Shown: piece after piece, positions 33,842 to 42,984 of the stretch
Layout: every line of letters starts with the position of its first letter
Position numbering within the stretch: the first letter of the stretch is position 1
DNA from: Deltaproteobacteria bacterium
GTDB taxonomy: Bacteria; Desulfobacterota; DSM-4660; Desulfatiglandales; Desulfatiglandaceae
NCBI GenBank assembly: GCA_019307945.1
Contig: JAFDIS010000021.1
Coordinates: 1-48,122, forward strand
Reading direction: 5' to 3'
DNA: 48,122 bases
Made by a program: the position numbers and the translations under genes
The notes under the pieces: model-generated
Database searches by the model: none
The model's input: only the letters and a program-made list of their open reading frames with translations
What the model was told of the DNA's origin: nothing

Positions 33842-35848
33842 ATGGAACTCGTCAAACTCTTCGAACCCATTACCATTCGAAACATGGTGGTCAAAAACCG
33901 CATCGTCATGCCCGCCATGGGCCTTGCCTACACTGGGGATTACACTTTCAACGAGCGCTTCGAGGCGTTCTACCGGGAAAGGGCCGAAGGCGGTGTGGGC
34001 CTCATGACCATAGGACCCCTGGCCATCGACCGGGTGGGAAGCGCACCATTCATGCCGGGCCTCTTCCTGGACGAGAACGTGGAGCGTATCGGGTCCTTTG
34101 TGGACGCCCTACACCGGGAAACCGACGTGAAGCTGGCCACCCAGCTTTTTCACATGGGCCGCTATGCCTTTTCGGCCGTTACCGGGATGACTCCCATCGC
34201 CCCTTCCCCGGTTCGAAGCAAGCTCACCGGAGAGACACCCAGGGAGATGACCCTCGAAGACATCCGGGAGGTCCAGGATGCCTTTGCCGAAGGGGCGCGC
34301 AGGGCCAGGGAGGCAGGGTTCGATTTTATCGAAATCCTGGCCTGCACCGGGTATCTCATCAGCCAGTTTCTCTCTCCCGTCACGAACCGGCGCGAGGACG
34401 AATACGGGGGGTCCCTGGAAAACCGGATGCGTTTCGGCCTCGAAGTGATTCAAAGGGTCCGGCGGGCCGTAGGCCCTGAGACGGCGGTGGGTATCCGCAT
34501 TGCGGGGCACGACTTCATGGAAGGGGGGAACACGAACGTGGAGGCCGCCCGCTTTGCCGCCGAAGCGGAAAAAGCGGGCGTGGATGCGGTGAACGTCACG
34601 GGCGGCTGGCATGAAACCCAGGTGCCCCAGTTGACCACGAACGTTCCGCCCGGAAACTTCGTCTACCTGGCCCGCGGTGTCAAGCGGGCGGTTAGTGTCC
34701 CCGTCTTTGCCTCCAATCGCCTGGGGGATCCTTTCCTGGCGGAGCGGGCTCTCCGGGCGGGCAACTGCGACATGATCTGCTGGGCAAGACCGCTCATCGC
34801 CGACCCCATGCTCCCTGAAAAAGCGCGCACCGGGAGGTTCGAGGAGATCGTTCCCTGCATCGCCTGTAACCAGGAGTGCTTTGACGCCATCTTCTCGGGA
34901 GGGTCGGTCTCCTGCGTCATGAACCCCCGGGCGGGCAGGGAGGCCGCTCTACGGGTGGAGCCCGCTCCCAGGCCCAAGAAGATTCTGGTGGCGGGTGGAG
35001 GCCCGGGGGGCATGGAGTTTGCCGTGACCGCAGCCCGGCGTGGACATCGGGTCATCCTCTGCGAAAAGGAGAAAGCCCTGGGAGGGCAGGTGAACCTGGC
35101 CCGGGTGCCGCCGGGCAAAGCGGACTTTGGAAACGTGGTGCGGAGCCTTGCAGGCCGAATGAAGGCCTCGGGCGTGGAGGTGCGGCTGGGGACCCCCGTG
35201 ACCCTGGAGACGGTGCGATCGGAGTCGCCGGACCTGGTGGTGGTGGCCACGGGTGCCGTGCCTGCGGCTCTCCCGGTGCCCGGCGTGGACCTGCCTCACG
35301 TGGTCCAGGCCTGGGACGTGCTCGCAGACCGGGTGGTACACATCGGGGACCACGTGGTGGTGGTGGGGGGAAGTGCAACGGGGTGTGAGACGGCCCACAC
35401 CATCGCGGCCATGGGTGCGCCCGATCCTTCCACCCTGGCCTTTCTCATGGCCCACGGTGCGGAGACCCCCCAATTCATGACCCAGATGATCCATGAATCC
35501 GGCAGGGACATCACGGTGATCGACATGGTACCCCGGTTTGCGGACAACGTGGGCAAAACCTTCCGGTGGTCCCTCCTCAAGAGCCTGAAACTGGCCGGGG
35601 TGAAACTCAAGCCCAGGCACAGGCTCGTGGAAATCAGGCCAGGGGAGGTGTTGGCGGAAAAGGACGGAGAGAGGATCACTTTGAAGGCCGATACGGTGGT
35701 GCTGGCCACCGGATCCCTTCCCGAGGACAGGCTGGTCCAGGAACTTGAAGGATCGGGCGTTCCTTTGATCCTCCTAGGGGACGCCAAGGCGCCTCGCAAA
35801 CTGACCGATGCTGTCCGGGAAGGATTCGAGGAGGCCCTGAAGATCTGA
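33842..35848 (+). CDS. Fe-S/FMN/FAD 2,4-dienoyl-CoA reductase-like oxidoreductase
   Basis: The 668-residue protein has the same layout as the 301 gene: an FMN barrel (about 1-340) with NRREDEYGGS, the Fe-S motif CIACNQEC near residue 340, an FAD motif VAGGGPGGME near 382 and an NAD motif VVVGGSATGCE near 508. The active-site segment is LACTGYLISQFL, closer to the SEGYL of E. coli FadH than to the HGAHGYL of the other copy, so it is the better candidate for a dienoyl-CoA reductase. There is an insertion of about 25 residues after the NAD motif (about residues 525-550). It acts in the cytoplasm and removes double bonds that block beta-oxidation. Confidence 0.88.
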   Translation: MELVKLFEPITIRNMVVKNRIVMPAMGLAYTGDYTFNERFEAFYRERAEGGVGLMTIGPLAIDRVGSAPFMPGLFLDENVERIGSFVDALHRETDVKLATQLFHMGRYAFSAVTGMTPIAPSPVRSKLTGETPREMTLEDIREVQDAFAEGARRAREAGFDFIEILACTGYLISQFLSPVTNRREDEYGGSLENRMRFGLEVIQRVRRAVGPETAVGIRIAGHDFMEGGNTNVEAARFAAEAEKAGVDAVNVTGGWHETQVPQLTTNVPPGNFVYLARGVKRAVSVPVFASNRLGDPFLAERALRAGNCDMICWARPLIADPMLPEKARTGRFEEIVPCIACNQECFDAIFSGGSVSCVMNPRAGREAALRVEPAPRPKKILVAGGGPGGMEFAVTAARRGHRVILCEKEKALGGQVNLARVPPGKADFGNVVRSLAGRMKASGVEVRLGTPVTLETVRSESPDLVVVATGAVPAALPVPGVDLPHVVQAWDVLADRVVHIGDHVVVVGGSATGCETAHTIAAMGAPDPSTLAFLMAHGAETPQFMTQMIHESGRDITVIDMVPRFADNVGKTFRWSLLKSLKLAGVKLKPRHRLVEIRPGEVLAEKDGERITLKADTVVLATGSLPEDRLVQELEGSGVPLILLGDAKAPRKLTDAVREGFEEALKI

Positions 35849-35879
35849 TGCCCATGGGCGTTGGTGAAAGGAGAGTGTC

Positions 35880-36314
35880 ATGAAGTATTTCGAAGATTTT
35901 GAGCCCGGCCAGAAATTTGTGACAAGGGCCCGGACCATCACGGAGGCTGATATCGTCATGTTTGCGGCCTTCAGCGGCGACTGGTATCCCCTGCACACGG
36001 ACGCCGAATACGCGAAAAAGAGCCCCTTCGGCGAGCGCATTGCGCACGGCATGCTGGTCCTTTCGGCCACTTCGGGGCTCCTGCCCCTTTACGAGTGGGC
36101 CATCGTGGCCTTTTACGGCATGGACAAGGTACGGTTCAGCCTGCCCACAAAGATAGGGGACACGCTCCACGTGGAAATCGAGGTCCTGGAGAAGGAAGAC
36201 AAGGGGGATCCGGGCGGCGTGGTGACATACAGGAACGTCGTTAAAAACCAGCGGGGCGAGGACGTGGGATTTTCCATCGTCAAGATCTTCATCGCCAAGA
36301 AACCGCAGGAGTAA
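35880..36314 (+). CDS. MaoC-like enoyl-CoA hydratase
   Basis: The 144-residue protein is a single hot-dog domain with the hydratase-2 motif: Asp and His in SGDWYPLHTD near residues 36-45, then FGERIAHGMLVLS. It should hydrate an enoyl-CoA to the (R)-3-hydroxyacyl-CoA. It begins 31 bases after the reductase gene with AAAGGAGAG before ATG 35880, and ends 13 bases before the next acyl-CoA dehydrogenase, so these form a tight operon. It is a complete one-domain enzyme, unlike the split MaoC/DUF35 proteins of actinobacterial steroid degradation. Confidence 0.88.
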   Translation: MKYFEDFEPGQKFVTRARTITEADIVMFAAFSGDWYPLHTDAEYAKKSPFGERIAHGMLVLSATSGLLPLYEWAIVAFYGMDKVRFSLPTKIGDTLHVEIEVLEKEDKGDPGGVVTYRNVVKNQRGEDVGFSIVKIFIAKKPQE

Positions 36315-36327
36315 AGGGAAGGTGGCA

Positions 36328-37476
36328 ATGAAAAAAGAGTGGCTCTTCGAGGAAGAGCATGAAATGTTTCGCGACTCCCTGAGGCGCTGGGTTGCCGAGG
36401 AACTGGCCCCCTTTGCTGATGAATGGGAAGAGCAGGGCGAATTCCCCATGGAATTGTACAGGAGAGCCGGGGAACTGGGGTTTTTCGGCGGGGCCATGCC
36501 CGAGACGTATGGCGGCGTGGGCGGCGACTTTCGGTATCATACCGTATTTTCAGAGGAACTGGCCCATAGCCGGTCCGGGGGGGTGTCCGCAGGCCTGGGA
36601 CTTCACGGCTTCGTTGCGCTTCCTGCAGTGGCGGCTTTCGGAAACGACGAGCAGAAGCGCCGGTTCCTGGAGCCCGGCATCAGGGGCGAGAAGATCGGAG
36701 CCCTGGCCGTGACGGAACCTGACACCGGTTCCGACGTGGGGGGTATTCGCACCAAAGCGGTTAGGGACGGGGATGAATATGTGATCAACGGATCCAAGAT
36801 GTTCATCACCAACGGCGCCCGAGCGGACTTCTACATCGTGGCCTGCAAGACTGACCTGGAAAGAGGTTACAAGGGAGTGAGCCAGATCCTTGTGGAGAAG
36901 GGAACCCCCGGCTTCAGCGTGAGCCGCAAGCTGGACAAGCTGGGATGGCGGGCTTCCGACACGGCGGAGCTGGCCTTTGATGACGTGAGGGTTCCCGTGG
37001 GAAACCTCCTTGGAGAGGAAAACAGAGGCTTTTACCAGATCATGCACGGTTTTCAGACCGAACGGCTTGTCATGGCCGTGGGGTCCGTGGCCGCGGCCCA
37101 GCGCTGCTTCGACATCACGATGAAGTATGCAAAGGAAAGAAAGGCCTTTGGAAGACCTATCGGGACGTTTCAGGTGAACCGGCACAAGTTCGCCGACATG
37201 CTCACCTGGATCGAGGCGGCGCGCAGGCTTACCTACCACACCATATGGCTTTTCATCAACGGGCTGGACTGCGCCAAAGAGATCGCCATGTGTAAGGTGT
37301 ATGCATGCGAGACGGCCGTGAAGGTGGCCGACATGTGCATCCAGATCCACGGCGGCTACGGCTACATGATGGAATACGAGGTGCAGCGTATCTGGCGGGA
37401 TCAGAGGATTCAGCCCATAGGCGGGGGCACTTCGGAGGTGCAAAAAGAGATCATAGGAAGGCTCCTGGGGCTGTAA
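36328..37476 (+). CDS. Acyl-CoA dehydrogenase
   Basis: The 382-residue flavoprotein has VTEPDTGSDVGG near residue 129, KMFITNGARADF near 157 and IHGGYGYMMEYEVQRIWRD near 340. The C-terminal site reads IGGGTSEVQ with Gly instead of Glu, while Glu245 in FQTERLV occupies the isovaleryl-type position, so it belongs with the first acyl-CoA dehydrogenase of the cluster in active-site type. ATG 36328 is preferred to GTG 36322 because AAGGGAAGG lies five bases before it. It is cotranscribed with the MaoC gene and likely performs an alpha,beta-oxidation in the same route. Confidence 0.88.
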   Translation: MKKEWLFEEEHEMFRDSLRRWVAEELAPFADEWEEQGEFPMELYRRAGELGFFGGAMPETYGGVGGDFRYHTVFSEELAHSRSGGVSAGLGLHGFVALPAVAAFGNDEQKRRFLEPGIRGEKIGALAVTEPDTGSDVGGIRTKAVRDGDEYVINGSKMFITNGARADFYIVACKTDLERGYKGVSQILVEKGTPGFSVSRKLDKLGWRASDTAELAFDDVRVPVGNLLGEENRGFYQIMHGFQTERLVMAVGSVAAAQRCFDITMKYAKERKAFGRPIGTFQVNRHKFADMLTWIEAARRLTYHTIWLFINGLDCAKEIAMCKVYACETAVKVADMCIQIHGGYGYMMEYEVQRIWRDQRIQPIGGGTSEVQKEIIGRLLGL

Positions 37477-37620
37477 CAGAAAAGATCGGTATATCGAACG
37501 CCTGGGCGGCCTAAGATACCGAGCGTCCCCAAAGGATGCCCGGGGCTGGCGCGCCACGGCATCCGAAAGAGGTTTGTCCGGTCGGGACCGGAGACGGTCT
37601 CCCGGAATGGAGCGTATTGA

Positions 37621-38229
37621 ATGAGCAGACTGAAAGAGATGATGCCGCAGGAGGCGGTCCACCAGCGCAGTGTGACCATGAGGACCCATCCCCTGGACGA
37701 TGAGCGGGTGATCGTGGAGGGGTGGCTCAGGGATGATCGCCTGGTGGACGCCTTTTACTGGGACGGCAGGGATCGGCCCGCCGGCGTGGTGCACTGGATG
37801 TGTGTGCGCCTGCTTGTGGGGGATTGGCCGCTGAAGATTCTTGACGCCGAGGCGGAGATGCCCGGAATTCCCCACGAACTCTGTGAGACCACAAAGGAAT
37901 CGGTCAAGAAGATAATTGGGCTGCCCATTGTAGCGGGTTTTACGGAAAGGGTCCGCGGTCTTTTGGGAGGGGTGGAGGGCTGCGCCCACCTCACCTATCT
38001 CATCGTGGCCATGGGCCCTGCGGCCCTTCACGGATACTGGGCCCAGAGGTCCAGAAAAAGAAGGCCCCTGCCCCGATCGATGGAAGAATTCCAGGGGCTC
38101 CAATACCTTCTTAACAGTTGCGCCCTGTGGAGGGAGGAAGGCCCCATGGTGCAGGAGGTGCGCAGGGTCATTGAAGAGAGAAAGGAGGGCGGTCAGTCTC
38201 CGGTTGTTCGGAGCGTTGATTCACCATAA
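37621..38229 (+). CDS. DUF2889-family protein
   Basis: The 202-residue protein shows the DUF2889 pattern: HQRSVTMRTHPLDDERVIVEG split near residue 14, a HWMCVRLLV strand near 58, a PHELCETT motif near 83, and GLLGGVEGCAHLTYLI near 112 with a conserved Cys-Ala-His. The function of this family is not known; members often sit in lipid, sterol or aromatic catabolic operons. The ribosome binding site before ATG 37621 is weak (GGAG). Gaps of 144 and 263 bases on either side leave its operon membership open. Confidence 0.78.
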   Translation: MSRLKEMMPQEAVHQRSVTMRTHPLDDERVIVEGWLRDDRLVDAFYWDGRDRPAGVVHWMCVRLLVGDWPLKILDAEAEMPGIPHELCETTKESVKKIIGLPIVAGFTERVRGLLGGVEGCAHLTYLIVAMGPAALHGYWAQRSRKRRPLPRSMEEFQGLQYLLNSCALWREEGPMVQEVRRVIEERKEGGQSPVVRSVDSP

Positions 38230-38492
38230 AGGAACTCGTGGTGCGCCGGCGGCACGCCATGGGTAGGCTCCCCTTTCAAGGAGTACCCCGGGCATCTCTG
38301 GGCCTGTTTTGCAAGGGCCTTCCAAAATCGGTGCCCCGGGCCTCGAATCACGGCACGTACACCGCGTGGAATTGGGCGGAGCATTGCATTTCCTCAGGGC
38401 GTTCCGGTTGCCTGGCGGACATGCGATTCTTGCGAATTCAACGCAAGGCGGCCGGCCCGGTTGGAGACCCATTTCACAGGAGGTGAGGGGGC

Positions 38493-40175
38493 ATGAACAA
38501 GTCGCAGGTAATGGAAGAACTCAAAGAGATTCAGGCCCGTTACGAGGATGAGGTGACGCGGCTCCTGCAAAAATTGCCTGAAGGCGATCGGGAATACTTC
38601 ACACCTTCGGGCCTTCCCGTGAAACCCCTTTACTCGCCGGCGGATGTGCCTGATTTCGAATACACCGCCGACCTTTCATTCCCGGGCCGTTTCCCCTACA
38701 CCCGGGGCGTGTTCCCCGCGGGCTACCGCACCCGGGGGCTTCACATCCGGCAGGTCACGGGCTTCGGCACCGCCGAAGAGACGAACAAGCGGTGGCGTTT
38801 CCTTCTCTCTCACGGGGCCAACGCCCTTTCCGTGGTACCTGATGACGGCTCCGGACACCGAGCGGATAGCGACGATCCCAGGGTCCGGGGCCTCGTGGGC
38901 AAGGGGGGCGTGGCCCTGGATACCCTTTACGATTACGAGACCCTGTTCGACGGGATCGACATTCGTAAGTACTCGGTTCATCTCATCACCACCAATGCCT
39001 ACGGGCTTGCCTGCTATCTCGCCCTGGCCGAACAACGCGGGATCGCTCCGTCCGAGCTTCGGGGGAGCATGTCCAACTGGATGCGGCCCGACACGGAATG
39101 CCTGGACATCCTGGAATACTGTGCCAGGAACGTGCCCCTGTTCAACGCGGGGTACCTGGACATGCGCAATGTCCGGGAGGGGGGCTGCACTGCAGCCCAG
39201 GAGATCGGATTCGGTGTGGCCGTGGCCATGGCGGGGTGCGACGCCTTGCTGGAGCGGGGGCTGGAGGTGGACGATTTCCTCCACCGCCTTACCTGGTTCA
39301 TCAACGCGGGGCCGGAGTTTTTTGAGGAGGTGGCAAAATTCCGTGCACTTCGCAAGGTGTGGGCCTCGGTGTTCCGGGACCGATACGGCGCCAAGGACCC
39401 GAGGTCCCTCATGTGCCGCATGCACTGTCAGACCTATGCGCCCACGCTGACCATCCAGCAGCCCTTCAACAACCTGATTCGCAGCACGGTTTATGCCATG
39501 GCCGCGGTCATGGGCGGGGTCCAGTCCCTTCACGTCAATTCCTTTGATGAGGCCCTGTCCATCCCCACGGAGTTTTCGGCCCTGCTATCCGTGAGAACCC
39601 AGCAGATCCTGGACCTGGAAACAGGTATCACCAAGGTGGTGGACCCCCTGGGCGGCTCCTATTACGTGGAATGGCTCACCAGGGAGCTCGAGCGCGAAGC
39701 CCTGGATATCGTGGAGCAAGTCCAGAAACGGGGAGGAGGGTTCAAGGCCTGGGATTGGATGTGTCGGGAGATCCGGGCCGCTGCCGTCAAGGCCCAGGCT
39801 GCGTTCGACCGGGGGGACCGGAAACTGGTGGGCGTCAATACCCTGGTGGAGGAAGAAGACATCCAGATGAAGGCTTTGAGGGTCCTTGAAAAGCATGCGG
39901 AGTTCGAGGCCCTGTTCGAGTACTCAACGGAATTCGCGGAAAAACAGATCAGGCGCGTGGAGAAGGTGAAACGGGAAAGGGACGAGGAAGCAGTCGTCCG
40001 GGCCCGTGAGGAACTGGCCGGCGCCATGCGGGAGGGGCGAAACATGGTTCCCCCCCTGGTGGAGGCGGTGAAGCAGGGGCTGACGCGCGGGGAATTCGCC
40101 CGGGTCAAGGCGGAAGTCTACAATTCGCCCGGAGAAGGGCCTTACGTGTGCGCGCCCCCTGCCGTTCTTGCCTGA
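38493..40175 (+). CDS. Divergent B12-dependent acyl-CoA mutase, large subunit
   Basis: The 560-residue protein is the TIM-barrel subunit of the methylmalonyl-CoA mutase family: FPYTRGVFPAGY near residue 69, FFEEVAKFRALRKVWA near 273, QPFNNLIRSTVYA near 325, and TKVVDPLGGSYYVEWLT near 371. The substrate site is unusual. The segment that reads AFDLxTxRGYDSD in methylmalonyl mutases is VPDDGSGHRADSD here, and the catalytic His of the GYHxxEAG motif is Asn226 (MRNVREGG). The first substitutions are unlike isobutyryl- and hydroxyisobutyryl-CoA mutases too. A new acyl-CoA substrate is likely. The B12 subunit follows after 13 bases. Confidence 0.87.
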   Translation: MNKSQVMEELKEIQARYEDEVTRLLQKLPEGDREYFTPSGLPVKPLYSPADVPDFEYTADLSFPGRFPYTRGVFPAGYRTRGLHIRQVTGFGTAEETNKRWRFLLSHGANALSVVPDDGSGHRADSDDPRVRGLVGKGGVALDTLYDYETLFDGIDIRKYSVHLITTNAYGLACYLALAEQRGIAPSELRGSMSNWMRPDTECLDILEYCARNVPLFNAGYLDMRNVREGGCTAAQEIGFGVAVAMAGCDALLERGLEVDDFLHRLTWFINAGPEFFEEVAKFRALRKVWASVFRDRYGAKDPRSLMCRMHCQTYAPTLTIQQPFNNLIRSTVYAMAAVMGGVQSLHVNSFDEALSIPTEFSALLSVRTQQILDLETGITKVVDPLGGSYYVEWLTRELEREALDIVEQVQKRGGGFKAWDWMCREIRAAAVKAQAAFDRGDRKLVGVNTLVEEEDIQMKALRVLEKHAEFEALFEYSTEFAEKQIRRVEKVKRERDEEAVVRAREELAGAMREGRNMVPPLVEAVKQGLTRGEFARVKAEVYNSPGEGPYVCAPPAVLA

Positions 40176-40188
40176 GAGGAGGTGCGAA

Positions 40189-40623
40189 ATGCCGGACGAG
40201 CGAAAGATGAGGGTCCTCTTAAGTCGGGACGACTGGTACCACCAGCGGGGCTACTGGGTGATTGCAAGCGCCCTGAAGGACGCGGGCTTCGAGGTGGTCC
40301 TGGGAGGCATCCAGACGCCTGTGGATATCGTCCAGACGGCCCTGGAAGAGGACGTGGACGTGGTGGGCTACCGCATCATGGATGGTGCCCCCAAGGTCCT
40401 GCTCCCCATTCTTTTTGAGGAAATGGAAAAGCGGGGGGGGCGCGATATTCCCGTGGTGGTGGGGGGGATCGTGCCGGAAAAGGAAGAAACCGTGTTGCGG
40501 GAACTGGGCGTGCGGGATGTCTTTCATCCTTACAGCCCCTTGCAGGAGATAACGGAGCGTATTCGGCGAATCGCCATGGAACGGCGCCGTTCCCGAAGCG
40601 ATTCTGAAGATGAGAAGCCGTGA
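40189..40623 (+). CDS. Cobalamin-binding small subunit of the acyl-CoA mutase
   Basis: The 144-residue protein is a B12-binding Rossmann domain. The cobalt-ligating His is present (His18 in WYHQRG), but the Asp of the DxHxxG motif is Trp16 by position, with an Asp pair just before it. The Ser of the SxL motif is missing (VVGYRIMDG), while the late VVVGGIVPEKE motif is intact. ATG 40189 has GAGAGGAGG upstream; the earlier TTG 40168 lies inside the large-subunit gene. With the large subunit it should form an adenosylcobalamin mutase of altered active site. It overlaps the next gene by four bases. Confidence 0.85.
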   Translation: MPDERKMRVLLSRDDWYHQRGYWVIASALKDAGFEVVLGGIQTPVDIVQTALEEDVDVVGYRIMDGAPKVLLPILFEEMEKRGGRDIPVVVGGIVPEKEETVLRELGVRDVFHPYSPLQEITERIRRIAMERRRSRSDSEDEKP

Positions 40624-41027
40624 CCGAGAGACCTGAGAATCCTTCCAAGGCCCTCAACCCCTTCGGCGCACTGGTGGGCCTTGCGTTCGCGTCGTGCGAA
40701 AAGGGATTCAGCCGTTTCGTCCTGGAGGTCCGGGACGCGCTCATGAATCCCCACCGGGTGCTCCACGGCGGCGCCTTCTATGCCATGGCGGATACGGGCA
40801 TGGGCCACGCCCTGTACACCCTCCTTGGAGAAGGGGAGATGTGCGCCACGGTGGAGGTGAAGATCAACTACTTCGGACCCGTGAGATCGGGGACGCTCAC
40901 CTGCGATACGCGTGTGGTTCATAAAGGACGCAAACTGGCCACCTTGGAATCGGAGGTGAGAAACGGGGAGCGGTTGGTGGCCAAGGCCCTTGGCACCTAC
41001 TACATCTTCACGCCGCAGATATCATAA
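40620..41027 (+). CDS. PaaI-family acyl-CoA thioesterase
   Basis: The 135-residue hot-dog protein has the PaaI/4HBT-II pattern HRVLHGGAFYAMADTGMGHAL, split over residues 44-64, with the active-site HGG and the catalytic Asp. The start GTG 40620 overlaps the stop of the B12-subunit gene (GTGA), so the two are translationally coupled. It would release CoA from stalled intermediates or end products of the pathway. It is the last gene of this run. Confidence 0.87.
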   Translation: MTERPENPSKALNPFGALVGLAFASCEKGFSRFVLEVRDALMNPHRVLHGGAFYAMADTGMGHALYTLLGEGEMCATVEVKINYFGPVRSGTLTCDTRVVHKGRKLATLESEVRNGERLVAKALGTYYIFTPQIS

Positions 41028-41379
41028 ACCGATCCCATTCCTACGCACACTTTTCGGCAGGGCCGGGATTCGCGGGAAAAAGCGCCACTATTTCCAATCC
41101 TTAACCCGCGTGGCCCGAATCACTTGAAAGGGCAGGGGAACCGGGCTTCAAAAGAGGCCTTGTGCGGTTGACAGGTGCGGAAGGGCTGGTCTATAAGCGG
41201 GGTATTAGGCCTTGTGCCTGGGGACGTCCAAGACTTTGCGCTGACCCCAGGGGGGGCGGCAACGCAAGAATAGCGAGAGGCCTTGTCAAGGGTCTGCATC
41301 AACCCAATTGCCACCGGAATCGTGAGAGGCACCGCGGGTGTTCCTTCAACAACCCACAACATAAAGGAGGGAAGACAAG
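41028..41379. other. Intergenic region with promoter and long leader
   Basis: The 352 bases contain an imperfect hairpin between 41061 and 41116 (GGGCC/GGCCC with CGCGGG/CCCGCG) after the thioesterase gene, then a promoter at 41168-41197 and a leader of about 175 bases before the ligase-like gene. I looked for a cobalamin riboswitch and found no B12-box. No small gene is evident. Confidence 0.5.
41168..41197 (+). promoter_or_regulatory. Sigma-70-type promoter for the 41380 gene
   Basis: TTGACA at 41168-41173 and TATAAG at 41192-41197 are separated by 18 bases. Transcription would begin near 41204, leaving a leader of about 175 bases that ends in AAAGGAGGG. Confidence 0.6.
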
Positions 41380-42903
41380 ATGGGCGTACACGACTACACG
41401 ATCTACGACTACATCTGCAGGAATGCGACCCTGTACCCGAACGATGACTGTATTGTTTTCGGGGACAAACGACTCACCCACAAGCAGTACAAGGAGAAGT
41501 GCGACCACCTGGCTGCCGGTTTGATCAAGGCGGGGGCGGAAAAGGGAGACCGTTTGGGAGTCGTGGCGCACAATTGTGACGAGTTCATGATCCTCTATGG
41601 CGCGGCGGCCAAGATCGGGGCCATCGTTCTGCCCGTAAACTGGCGTTTTCAGCAGGACGAGGTGGAATACGTGCTCAACGACTGCACGCCGAAGTTTCTA
41701 TTCGCGGGGCCCGACTACCGCGAGACCGTGGCCAAGGCGGCGCCCAACGTGCCCTCCGCGCAAAAGTGCTTCACTATCGGGGGCGGCGATGCGGGCGACG
41801 GGTTTGAGCTCTTCAGTTCCCTGTACACCGAGGAGGACGCGGACCAGGAATACGACATCCCGGCTGACTCCGGCTTTGTCATCATTCACACGGCCGCAGT
41901 GGAAGGCAAACCCAGGGGGGCACTCCTGAGCCAGCAGAACGTGGTGGTGTGCAACATGGGGATGATGATCGAGTGGGGTTTCACCAAAACGGATTGTCAC
42001 ATCTGCATCCTGCCCCTGTTCCACATTGCAGGTCTGGCCCTGGCCATGGCGGTGATGCACGCGGGCGGTAAAAACGTGATTCTTGAGCGGTTCGACCCGG
42101 AACTGACGCTCCGGCTCATCGAGAAGGAGAAGGGTACCGCCTTTTTCAACTTTGCACCCATCCTGAAGATGCTCATGGACAAGTACGAGGAAGGCTCGTA
42201 CGATATTTCCAGCCTCAGGGCCGTCTCCGGCCTGGATCATCCCGACAACGTGAAGCGTTTCCTGGAGCTTGCGCCCAACGCCCAGTACATGACGGGCTTC
42301 GGACAGACGGAAGTCATGGGAGTGACCGGCGGTCTTGCTTCCGAAAGACCAGGCAGCGCAGGCAGGCCCTCACCCTTTGTCCGGGTCGCCCTTTTCGATG
42401 ACTACGACAACGAGGTGCCCGTGGGAGAACCCGGCGAGATCTGCGCCAGGGGTCCCGCCGTGTTTCTGGGTTACTGGGGAAGGGATGAGGACAACGCATA
42501 CACCTTCCGCAACGGCTGGCATCACACGGGTGACATAGGCCGTTTCGACGAGGACGGCTACCTCTACTACGTGAAGCGAAAGGCCCAGAAGGAACTCATC
42601 AAGCCGGGCGGCGAGAACGTCTACCCGGCCGAGGTGGAAAAGGTGATCCTGGAGCACGAGGCCGTGGCCGAGACCAGCGTGATCGGCGTGCCTGACAAAG
42701 AATGGGGCGAGGCCATCAAGGCCATCTGCGTGCTCAAGCCGGGAAAGACACTTGAGGCACAGGAACTGATCGATTTCGTGGCCTCCAAGATCGCCCGGTA
42801 CAAGAAGCCCAAACACGTGGTTTTCGTGGACAGCCTGCCCAAAACGGATGACGGTGAAATCGACCGGGATCAGTTGAAGAAAGATCACGGCGGAAAATAC
42901 TGA
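41380..42903 (+). CDS. AMP-dependent ligase-fold protein with degenerate catalytic motifs
   Basis: The 507-residue protein has the full length and fold of acyl-CoA synthetases, with HHTGDIGRFDEDGYLYY near residue 384 and KPGGENVYPAEVE near 407. Two key motifs are altered. The phosphate loop YTSGTTGxPKG reads HTAAVEGKPRG (from residue 170), and the catalytic Lys near the C-terminus is Glu493 (PKTDDGEIDR). Either the protein uses different chemistry, such as thioester hydrolysis or transfer, or it is a non-catalytic acyl-binding protein. It has its own promoter and is followed by a good terminator, so it is a single-gene unit kept intact by selection. ATG 41380 follows AAAGGAGGG. Confidence 0.85.
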   Translation: MGVHDYTIYDYICRNATLYPNDDCIVFGDKRLTHKQYKEKCDHLAAGLIKAGAEKGDRLGVVAHNCDEFMILYGAAAKIGAIVLPVNWRFQQDEVEYVLNDCTPKFLFAGPDYRETVAKAAPNVPSAQKCFTIGGGDAGDGFELFSSLYTEEDADQEYDIPADSGFVIIHTAAVEGKPRGALLSQQNVVVCNMGMMIEWGFTKTDCHICILPLFHIAGLALAMAVMHAGGKNVILERFDPELTLRLIEKEKGTAFFNFAPILKMLMDKYEEGSYDISSLRAVSGLDHPDNVKRFLELAPNAQYMTGFGQTEVMGVTGGLASERPGSAGRPSPFVRVALFDDYDNEVPVGEPGEICARGPAVFLGYWGRDEDNAYTFRNGWHHTGDIGRFDEDGYLYYVKRKAQKELIKPGGENVYPAEVEKVILEHEAVAETSVIGVPDKEWGEAIKAICVLKPGKTLEAQELIDFVASKIARYKKPKHVVFVDSLPKTDDGEIDRDQLKKDHGGKY

Positions 42904-42911
42904 TTGGAAAA

Positions 42912-42959
42912 AGTCTGCGCCGGCATATGTTGAAGAGCCGGCGTGGACTTTCCCTTTTT
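42912..42959 (+). terminator. Intrinsic terminator after the ligase-like gene
   Basis: A 13-pair stem (42912-42924 with 42937-42949, two G-T pairs) closes a 12-base loop and is followed by TTCCCTTTTT. It lies eight bases after the stop codon and fits a rho-independent terminator. Confidence 0.75.
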
Positions 42960-42984
42960 GTGGAAGGCTGAAAATGAGGGGATC

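Noticed and set aside
41028-41379. Cobalamin riboswitch near the mutase genes
   Set aside because: No B12-box or typical conserved core was found, and the region follows rather than precedes the mutase genes.
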